From: Spirochaeta sp.
GTDB lineage: Bacteria; Spirochaetota; Spirochaetia; DSM-27196; Alkalispirochaetaceae
Reading direction: 5' to 3'
DNA length: 11,714 nucleotides
Assembly (NCBI GenBank): GCA_027859055.1
Contig: JAQIBO010000476.1
Location: forward strand, 1 to 11,714
The position numbers were made by a program, and so were the translations under genes. Shown piece after piece: positions 6,133-11,714 of this stretch; position 1 is the first letter of the stretch; every line of letters begins with the position of its first letter. Under the pieces are notes generated by a model. That model saw nothing but the letters and a program-made list of their open reading frames with translations, was not told where the DNA came from and did no database searches.

Positions 6133-7133
6133 CGGTGAGAGCGCGGGGCGGCGACGGCGACGGCGCCAGTCGTTCTCGAACCCGTCGGCTGACTGAATAT
6201 GAGGGAGCCGCGGCGGGGCGGCTGCTCGCCGCAGGTGAACTCGTTGTCATTCCCACCGAGACGGTATACGGCCTCGCCGCCGCTGCGGACGACCCTGCGG
6301 CGGTTGGTGAGATCTTCCGTGCCAAGGAACGCCCCGCCGACAACCCCCTTATCGTTCACTACGCGGATCCCGTATCCGTCTTGTCCCTTCTCCCCGCAGC
6401 TCTTGAAGACGTTGAAACACTGATAACGGCGCTCATGCCGGGACCGCTGACGCTTGTGATCCCCGCACCGGCCTGGGTGCCCCGGATCGTCACCGGTGGC
6501 CTCGAGACGGTGGCGGTACGCGTTCCCGCGCTTTCGGTGACGCGGGAGATCATCCGTGCCGCCGGGCGGCCGGTAGCGGCGCCAAGTGCCAATAGGAGCG
6601 GTCGTCCGAGTCCGACGACGTTCGAGATGGCGCTGACCGAGATGGACGGCCGGGTGGCGGCGATCCTTGACGGGGGGCAATGCCGGATCGGGATTGAGTC
6701 GACCGTTGTCGATGTGTGTACCCCCGGAGTCTTTTCGGTGCTCCGGCCGGGGCAGATCACCGCTGATGATATTGCGGCTCATACACACCGGCGCCCGGCG
6801 CCTGCCGCGCGAATCGGTCATTCACCGGGCACGCGGTACCGCCACTACCATCCGGAGGTGCCGGTGGTTGTTGTCCCGCCGCAGGATTGGGACGCGGCGT
6901 GGGAGGAAGCGCGAACCGTCTGCCGGGAGCCGAGGGCGCTGCGAGCGGGAGAGATCGGAACGTATACCGCCGGGTTATTCCGTTTTTTTGCGGAGGCTGA
7001 AGCGGCCGGAGCGGATTGCATCCTTGTGGAAGACGTTCCCGAGGCGCGGGCGCCGGGCCTGCATGACCGCCTGCACCGCGCCGCCGACCGAAACTACCGG
7101 CCCGGGGTGATTCAGGAGCTCGTTACGAGCTGA
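6129..7133 (+). CDS. sua5: Sua5-type threonylcarbamoyl-AMP synthase (two-domain)
   Basis: A 334-residue protein with an N-terminal YrdC domain (about 22-205) and a C-terminal Sua5 domain (about 245-334). Motifs are VIPTETVYGLA (40-50), KERPADNPLIVH (66-77), the ATP-binding region APSANRSGRPSPTT (151-164), ESTVVD (190-195), and the linker GHSPGTRYRHYHP (230-242) that gates the active site in Sua5 enzymes. It makes threonylcarbamoyl-AMP from threonine, bicarbonate and ATP, the first step of t6A at tRNA position 37. The start overlaps the Rieske stop by four bases (ATGA), placing it at the end of the SUF operon. The first 20 residues are Arg/Gly-rich and not conserved. The 3' end overlaps mtaB on the other strand by 22 bases. 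The partner genes tsaB, tsaD and tsaE are not in the window. Confidence 0.95.
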   Translation: MTVRARGGDGDGASRSRTRRLTEYEGAAAGRLLAAGELVVIPTETVYGLAAAADDPAAVGEIFRAKERPADNPLIVHYADPVSVLSLLPAALEDVETLITALMPGPLTLVIPAPAWVPRIVTGGLETVAVRVPALSVTREIIRAAGRPVAAPSANRSGRPSPTTFEMALTEMDGRVAAILDGGQCRIGIESTVVDVCTPGVFSVLRPGQITADDIAAHTHRRPAPAARIGHSPGTRYRHYHPEVPVVVVPPQDWDAAWEEARTVCREPRALRAGEIGTYTAGLFRFFAEAEAAGADCILVEDVPEARAPGLHDRLHRAADRNYRPGVIQELVTS

Positions 7134-8491
7134 CCGATCAAATCCGGGTCGTTTCCGTCGGCGATTCCGACGATATCGACGGTGTGGAACGTATTGGGGT
7201 GGACGACCTCCGGGCTGGCGGGAAAGCGGACCGGCACGTAACAGGCTCCCAGACCGCGCGCCATCACTGCATCTCCCGGCGTTTCGTCAAGGCGCTCCAC
7301 CAACACGCGTTCCCGCGTTCCGATCAACCCGCTGCGGTAGCGCCGTTTTTCTTGCTCACTGTGGTTGCGAATCGCCCGCGCCCGCTCGGCGATCACCGGC
7401 CCGGGTATCTGTCCGTCCATGCGCTCCGCCCGCGTCCCGTTGCGCAGGGAAAACGGGAAGGTGTGGACGTGGCCGATCTGGAGGTCAGTGAGTAACGCCA
7501 GGGTCGTGGCTACGTCGGCGTCGGTTTCGCCGGGAAACCCCACAATAATATCGGTGGTTATGTTGAACCGCGGGTCCACCGCGCGCAGCGAGTGCACGAC
7601 GCGGCGGAACTCCTCCGCGGTGTACATCCGCCGCATCTTCAGCAGAATTCGTTCACTGCCGCTTTGCGCGCACAGGTGCAGGTGGGGCACCATGCGGGGA
7701 TGCGCAAAGAGTGAGACAAAGCGGTCGGTCAGCTGGTCCGGTTCCAGTGAGGAAATTCGGACCCGATAGTCTCCCGGGAGGGAAAGAATTCGCTCCACCA
7801 GAGCGGTAAAGTCCACCTCCTCTCCAAAGCGGTAGCGGCTCATATTCACCCCGGTAAGCACCAGCTCGTGGCTGCCGCCGGCGATCGCCTCGCGCGCCTC
7901 GCGAAGAACGTCATCCGGTGGGCGGCTCGTCGCCCGGCCACGGACAAACGGTATGATACAAAAGGTGCAGAAGTTGTCACATCCGTCCTGGACCTTGATG
8001 TTGGTGCGGGTGTGAAAGATCTGTCCCGGCGTTGAAAACCCGAACACATCGGGAGCAAGCGCCGCCTGGTCGGGGATTTCGCCACGGAGGTGCGCCTCTA
8101 TCAGGTCGGGAATCGTATTCTTGTGGGCGTTGTCAACGGTGTACGTTGCGCCACGGGTCGGGTCGGCGATGCGGTCACCGGACACACCCGCCCGGGCGCG
8201 GCTTTCGGTGAAACACCCGGTCAGAATGACCACCGCCGGGGTGCCTCCGGCGCGGCGTGCCCGGTAGACGGTGTTTCTGCTCTTCCGGTCGGCCTTATTG
8301 GTAACCGTACAGGAGTTGACGATGTACGCGTCGGCGGGAGTGTCAAACGGGACGATCCGATAGCCCCGGTCACGGAGGACGGTAGCGATCGAGTCGGACT
8401 CGTACTGGTTCAGTTTGCAGCCGAGCGTCTCAAACGCAACGGTGGGTGTCGTGGAATCGTGCATTTCGGTCGAAATCCCCGTCGGTATCAT
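7112..8491 (-). CDS. mtaB: MtaB, tRNA t6A37 methylthiotransferase
   Basis: A 459-residue radical-SAM methylthiotransferase. The N-terminal UPF0004 domain holds three cluster cysteines: Cys25 in LGCKLNQYES, Cys61 in NSCTVTNKAD and Cys93 in TGCFTE. The radical-SAM box is Cys171, Cys175 and Cys178 in DGCDNFCTFC. A C-terminal TRAM-like RNA-binding region begins near 390. The GCK-NQYE and SCTVT-KAD signatures distinguish MtaB (YqeV) from MiaB and RimO. It converts t6A37 to ms2t6A37 using SAM and two [4Fe-4S] clusters. The first ATG overlaps the miaB stop by four bases. A second ATG nine codons downstream (8464) is also possible because neither start has a strong SD. Convergence with sua5, which starts t6A synthesis, fits its role. 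Confidence 0.95.
   Translation of the reverse strand: MIPTGISTEMHDSTTPTVAFETLGCKLNQYESDSIATVLRDRGYRIVPFDTPADAYIVNSCTVTNKADRKSRNTVYRARRAGGTPAVVILTGCFTESRARAGVSGDRIADPTRGATYTVDNAHKNTIPDLIEAHLRGEIPDQAALAPDVFGFSTPGQIFHTRTNIKVQDGCDNFCTFCIIPFVRGRATSRPPDDVLREAREAIAGGSHELVLTGVNMSRYRFGEEVDFTALVERILSLPGDYRVRISSLEPDQLTDRFVSLFAHPRMVPHLHLCAQSGSERILLKMRRMYTAEEFRRVVHSLRAVDPRFNITTDIIVGFPGETDADVATTLALLTDLQIGHVHTFPFSLRNGTRAERMDGQIPGPVIAERARAIRNHSEQEKRRYRSGLIGTRERVLVERLDETPGDAVMARGLGACYVPVRFPASPEVVHPNTFHTVDIVGIADGNDPDLIGQLVTSS
7117..7131. other. Inverted repeat in the overlapping 3' ends of sua5 and mtaB
   Basis: AGCTCGTTACGAGCT is symmetric around its central base, giving a practical stem of 5-6 pairs with a 3-5 base loop. 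It codes for the last residues of both proteins. No T-run follows on either strand, so it is at most a weak bidirectional transcription end or an RNA 3'-end stabiliser. Confidence 0.3.
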
Positions 8492-9966
8492 CGCGAAACA
8501 GAGGCGACTGTCTGCTCCGGCGCGTCTGCGGCGGTGGGCAACAGCGGGGCCCCGGAAGGTACGCCGTAAAGAGACAACGGGCGCGCTGACGTGATCTCCA
8601 CATCGAGGAAACTCCCCGGGGGAACGTCGTTTCCGTCGTCGGGCTCCTCGATACGCACCGGAACGCGCCCTTCTGTGCGGCCGGAAAGATAACCCTGCCG
8701 GTCCCGTCCCTCAACGAGAACCGGTACAACGCGCCCGACCTGCGCCGCGTTCCGCGCTCCCGCGGTCGTCTGAAGAACCTCGGTCAGCTCGCGGAGCCGG
8801 CGCTTCTTCTCATCCTGGGGGATATCGTCGGCCCAGCGGGCGCTTGCAGCGCCGGGGCGAGGCGAATACATCGCGATAAACGCCATATCGTAGCGGAACT
8901 CCTCCATGGCGGCGAGGGTTTTCTGAAACTGCGGTTCCGTTTCCCCGCTGAACCCAACGATGATATCCGTAAAAAGGGTCGCCTCCGGCAGGATTTTCCG
9001 GATGCTGGTAACAACCTCCCGGTACCCGGAGACGCGGTAATTCCGGTTCATCCGAATGAGGACCTTGTCGTCGCCGCTTTGGATCGGCAGGTGGATCTGG
9101 TTGGCCAGGGTGTCGTGGGCGGCAACCGCCTCCAGCACCTCGTCGGTCATGTCCCGCGGATGCGGCGAGGTGAAGTAGATCCACACCGGGTATCCCGCGG
9201 TTCGCTCTCCGATTTCATGCAACAGTTGACTGAAACCGATCTCGTCACTGCGGCGATCCAGACCGTAACTGTTCACGTTCTGCCCGAGCAGCGTGATCGA
9301 GCGGTAGCCGGATTTCACCAGCCGTTCCACCTCGTTGATGATCTCCGCAGACGGGCGTGACACCTCCCGTCCCCGGGTATACGGTACCGCACAAAAGGTA
9401 CAGAACTTGTCGCATCCGTTCTGAATCGGGACGTACGCCTCAAAGGACGACGTATACGTCGGCTTGACGCGCCAGAACCCGGAGCGGATATCCTCAGTGA
9501 CCCCGTGGGGACCCGCCGGGGTCAACATCGGAGCCCCGGCCGGGACTGGGCGCGCGTCCGGTTCCCTGTCTCCAGCGGGTGGTGCGGTGAGCTCCGCGTC
9601 CACCACCGTCAACGCTGCCGGCGTCGGAACGCCGTAGTGCCGGATCATCTCCGGAAGAGCGGGGAGTTCGTTAATCGTGAACACCAGATCAAACCGTTCA
9701 AGGAATTTTTCGCGGTCGCTCGGCAGAATGCATCCGGAGACAAAGGTCAGCAGATTACGTCCGTGTTTCCACTCGTTCCATTTGTGTATCTTACTGTACA
9801 CCCGGTCGATCGCTTTCTGCCGTACCGAGCACGCCACAATTCCAAGAATATCCGCCTCTTCTTCCCGCTCGGTAGCTTCATACCCGAGTTTTTCCAGGAC
9901 GGTGACGATCCGCTCGGTGTCGGACAAATTCATCTGACAGCCAAGCGGTATGAGATGATAGCGCAT
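8488..9966 (-). CDS. miaB: MiaB, tRNA i6A37 methylthiotransferase
   Basis: A 492-residue radical-SAM enzyme. The UPF0004 domain has Cys10 in LGCQMNLSD, Cys46 in ACSVRQKA and Cys79 in SGCILPSD. The radical-SAM box is Cys185, Cys189 and Cys192 in NGCDKFCTFC, followed by VPYTRGREVSRP. LLGQNVNSYGL is the usual MiaB motif, and a TRAM domain lies near 400-470. It converts i6A37 to ms2i6A37 in tRNAs reading UNN codons, using two [4Fe-4S] clusters. Between the third cysteine and the radical-SAM box there is an Ala/Pro-rich stretch (about 115-160), making this spacing 106 residues against 74 in E. coli MiaB. The start ATG overlaps the upstream gene's stop by one base (TAATG), with AGAGG 10 bases before it. 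The miaA prenyltransferase gene is not in the window. Confidence 0.96.
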   Translation of the reverse strand: MRYHLIPLGCQMNLSDTERIVTVLEKLGYEATEREEEADILGIVACSVRQKAIDRVYSKIHKWNEWKHGRNLLTFVSGCILPSDREKFLERFDLVFTINELPALPEMIRHYGVPTPAALTVVDAELTAPPAGDREPDARPVPAGAPMLTPAGPHGVTEDIRSGFWRVKPTYTSSFEAYVPIQNGCDKFCTFCAVPYTRGREVSRPSAEIINEVERLVKSGYRSITLLGQNVNSYGLDRRSDEIGFSQLLHEIGERTAGYPVWIYFTSPHPRDMTDEVLEAVAAHDTLANQIHLPIQSGDDKVLIRMNRNYRVSGYREVVTSIRKILPEATLFTDIIVGFSGETEPQFQKTLAAMEEFRYDMAFIAMYSPRPGAASARWADDIPQDEKKRRLRELTEVLQTTAGARNAAQVGRVVPVLVEGRDRQGYLSGRTEGRVPVRIEEPDDGNDVPPGSFLDVEITSARPLSLYGVPSGAPLLPTAADAPEQTVASVSR

Positions 9967-10625
9967 TAAAAATAAACCTCTGCAAACAGGTTGGCGTGGG
10001 GAACCCCGGCATCCTGCAGGATGTCAAACGCCTCGTAAATCATATCGCAATTACCGCACAAATAGTACCGCGCTTCCGCGTCGATCGGCTCGGCGCGGAG
10101 TGCATCGGTTACCCGTCCGTGGAGGTCACCACCGGGTTCCCGGGACACACAGCGCGTTACCCGCCGGGCATCGTAGTGTTCCAGCTCGAATCGTTCGTTC
10201 TGCCGGCGCGTTCCATGCAGCAGGTGGAAATCGATTCCCGGATACGCCCGGGTGATTGCGTGAAATGGTGAGATCCCCGTACCGGTGGCGACAAACCGGT
10301 AGGTGTGTTCGCGCCAGTCAGGGTCGATCGTAAAAAATCCAAATGGTCCGTCGACGTTCAGGGGGTCTCCCGGGGTGAGTTGTGAGAGAAACCGGCTGAC
10401 ATATCCGCCGTCGACCACTTTAACAAGCACCTCAAGCCACGGCTCGTCCGGTGCGGAGTATACCGAATACTCCCGCATATCGATCGTACCGGTCGGACCG
10501 ACACTCACGTACTGTCCCGCCGCAAAGGTGATATCTCCCCGGTCAAATCTGAGAACGTATACGCTGTCGGTAAGCCAGCGAACGTGGTGAACCGTGTACG
10601 TTGTCCGCGTTGTTGTTGTTTCCAT
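9966..10625 (-). CDS. Ferredoxin/flavodoxin-NADP reductase-like FAD flavoprotein
   Basis: The ATG start gives 219 residues, compact like bacterial FPR-type reductases. The FAD-binding beta-barrel has the REYSVYSAP motif (about 51-58), and GPFGFF follows (about 93-98). The NAD(P)-binding lobe begins with FVATGTGISPFHAI (about 111-124), and YLCGNCDMIYEAF (about 188-200) is the late nucleotide-binding loop. The chain ends in FAEVYF, matching the aromatic tail of FPR enzymes (TAEHYW in E. coli Fpr) that stacks on the flavin. Such enzymes move electrons between NADPH and ferredoxin or flavodoxin. No ferredoxin domain is fused. The ATG at 10625 was chosen; an in-frame TTG at 10649 would add 8 residues but has no SD. 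An AAGG sits only 2 bases before the ATG. It is the first gene of the unit with miaB and mtaB. Confidence 0.87.
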   Translation of the reverse strand: METTTTRTTYTVHHVRWLTDSVYVLRFDRGDITFAAGQYVSVGPTGTIDMREYSVYSAPDEPWLEVLVKVVDGGYVSRFLSQLTPGDPLNVDGPFGFFTIDPDWREHTYRFVATGTGISPFHAITRAYPGIDFHLLHGTRRQNERFELEHYDARRVTRCVSREPGGDLHGRVTDALRAEPIDAEARYYLCGNCDMIYEAFDILQDAGVPHANLFAEVYF

Positions 10626-10729
10626 AGCCTTCGTAATAGATGATACCAAAACTCAGGAAAAGCATAAAGAACCCCGGACTCCGATGACTTGACCGGACGA
10701 ATGGGAGCGCATAACCTGTACGTACAACT
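10626..10729. promoter_or_regulatory. Divergent promoter region between reductase operon and histidine kinase
   Basis: This 104-base gap must drive the minus-strand reductase-miaB-mtaB unit and the + strand kinase. On the minus strand TATGCT (10661-10666) is a possible -10 with no convincing -35, which would place the transcript start about 30 bases before the reductase ATG. No operator-like palindrome was seen here. Confidence 0.4.
10689..10717 (+). promoter_or_regulatory. Candidate promoter for the histidine kinase gene
   Basis: TTGACC (10689-10694) and TAACCT (10712-10717) are separated by 17 bases. The -35 matches five of six consensus bases, the -10 only three of six. Initiation about seven bases after the -10 would give a leader of about six bases before the ATG at 10730. 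That would explain why no SD is visible there. Confidence 0.35.
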
Positions 10730-11714
10730 ATGGCGTATATTCGCTCGCGATTCTTCCAAATCTCACTGGTCTTTGCTGTGGTGATGCTCATTTTTACGCT
10801 CCACTCGCTTATTCCGATTCTGATACACGGAAAGACGATCGACCTCGGGCGGATTCTCAACTTCGGCGTCTATGGCGGCGCGTTTCTGGTGTTCCTGGTA
10901 CTCATGGCTGTGCATGAAACCCAGGTGGCGCGGCTTATCCAGGTCATTGCAATCATCGTCTTCGGCGCGTTAATAACGATCTACGTCACGCCCCGCGAAA
11001 TCGGGGGCGATCTCATGTTTGTCCTCGCCGCCGTGATGGCGTACAAATACGGCTTTCTCGCGACCGCGCTCCTCCCAAAGCTCGTTGCGATCGTCGGCAC
11101 GTTGATCGCCACCCGGATCGGCCTCGTCGTGTTCACCGACTCGCTTCAACTTCGCCAGACGATCGGTCAGTTCGCGATCGCGCTGGCGATAATCCCGCTC
11201 GTGTACTGGATCTTTGAGGACGAGCTGCAACGCACCGCCCGGGAAAAGCGCCGCCTGGAGTTGCGTGCGCGCCACAACCAGCCGTTTGTCGAGTTCGGTC
11301 GCAACGTAAGTGGTATCGTTCACGACTTCAAGAACGATCTGGGCCTCTTCTCCATGTTCGGGCAGCTGTTGCGGATGAACAGGGGAGAGCCGATCTCTGA
11401 GCGGCAGACGACCGAATACGAGGGATACGTCCAGCGGCTGTCCGAGCGAATCGAACGAATCCTGGCGGTGACGCGAATCTCCCAGGCAAACGAAGTCCGT
11501 TCCGTCGAGATCAACGGCCTGCTGAAATCGGTCCTGTACGTCTTTCAGTCCAACCTGGACTTCAAACGGGTGGTTCATTTCTCCATCGATATTCCCGATG
11601 AACGGGTAGAGGTTGTCAGTTACCCCGCCGAGATCGTTTCGATCGTCGAGAACGTGGTGCGCAACAGTTGCGAGGCGCTGGTGGAACACTTCGGTGAGCG
11701 GGACGATGTGGTGA
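10730..11714 (+). CDS. Membrane sensor histidine kinase (3' truncated)
   Basis: The frame is open from ATG 10730 to the window end, giving 328 residues plus one base, and an in-frame stop at 10712-10714 limits upstream extension. About six hydrophobic segments are seen (roughly 11-32, 44-63, 68-86, 92-108, 109-136 and 145-163). A charged helix (164-183) links them to the kinase core. VSGIVHDFKNDL (193-204) fits the H-box, with His198 as the phosphorylation site. ENVVRNSCEAL (307-317) fits the N-box of the HATPase domain, with Asn308 and Asn312. The glycine-rich ATP lid boxes lie beyond the edge. The sensed signal is unknown; an integral membrane sensor without a periplasmic domain would fit. 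No response regulator gene is visible. The gene is divergent from the reductase operon, but a regulatory link is not shown. Confidence 0.82.
   Translation, partial: MAYIRSRFFQISLVFAVVMLIFTLHSLIPILIHGKTIDLGRILNFGVYGGAFLVFLVLMAVHETQVARLIQVIAIIVFGALITIYVTPREIGGDLMFVLAAVMAYKYGFLATALLPKLVAIVGTLIATRIGLVVFTDSLQLRQTIGQFAIALAIIPLVYWIFEDELQRTAREKRRLELRARHNQPFVEFGRNVSGIVHDFKNDLGLFSMFGQLLRMNRGEPISERQTTEYEGYVQRLSERIERILAVTRISQANEVRSVEINGLLKSVLYVFQSNLDFKRVVHFSIDIPDERVEVVSYPAEIVSIVENVVRNSCEALVEHFGERDDVV

Noticed and set aside
10626..10649. TTG start for the reductase, adding 8 residues
   Set aside because: There is no SD before the TTG, and the extra residues are not needed for the FAD domain. The ATG at 10625 is more likely, though its own SD is poorly spaced.
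10970..11689. 239-codon minus-strand open frame at the right end
   Set aside because: It lies antisense to the histidine kinase, whose H-box, N-box and membrane helices are recognisable on the + strand.

Overview
The window is densely coding, GC-rich bacterial DNA (my estimate is about 60% G+C; not counted). It carries ten complete protein genes and two genes cut by the window edges. No rRNA, tRNA, insertion sequence, CRISPR array or phage signature was seen. No gene-free stretch exceeds about 110 bases; the only real intergenic regions are two divergent promoter zones at about 1878-1986 and 10626-10729. The organism cannot be fixed from this sequence. The gene content suits a free-living Gram-negative-type bacterium, and the look of MiaB and MtaB faintly suggests a spirochaete relative, but that is a guess.

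Layout: (1) 1-399, the C-terminal end of a fructosamine kinase-family protein on the + strand. (2) 407-1877, a two-gene minus-strand unit of a flavodoxin-fold NAD(P)H oxidoreductase followed by a DUF218 (ElyC/YdcF-type) membrane protein; both use GTG starts backed by strong Shine-Dalgarno (SD) sequences. (3) 1987-7133, a tightly packed + strand operon: a DUF59/SufT-like Fe-S factor, sufC, sufB, sufD, a Rieske ferredoxin and a two-domain Sua5 (threonylcarbamoyl-AMP synthase). (4) 7112-10625, a minus-strand operon, convergent with and overlapping the previous one: a ferredoxin/flavodoxin-NADP reductase-like flavoprotein, miaB and mtaB, each joined by a 1-4 base overlap. (5) 10730 to the end, a membrane-bound sensor histidine kinase cut by the window edge.

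The functional logic is unusually coherent. The SUF genes build Fe-S clusters. MiaB and MtaB are radical-SAM methylthiotransferases that each need two [4Fe-4S] clusters, and one cluster is a likely sulfur source. Sua5 starts t6A synthesis on tRNA position 37, and t6A is the substrate MtaB converts to ms2t6A. The reductase encoded directly upstream of miaB is a plausible electron source for these radical-SAM enzymes. About 8.6 kb thus looks like an Fe-S supply and tRNA position-37 hypermodification neighbourhood. No cysteine desulfurase (SufS) or sulfur shuttle (SufU/SufE) gene is present, so sulfur must be delivered by a protein encoded elsewhere. Every family here is known; the possible novelty lies in how they are combined.
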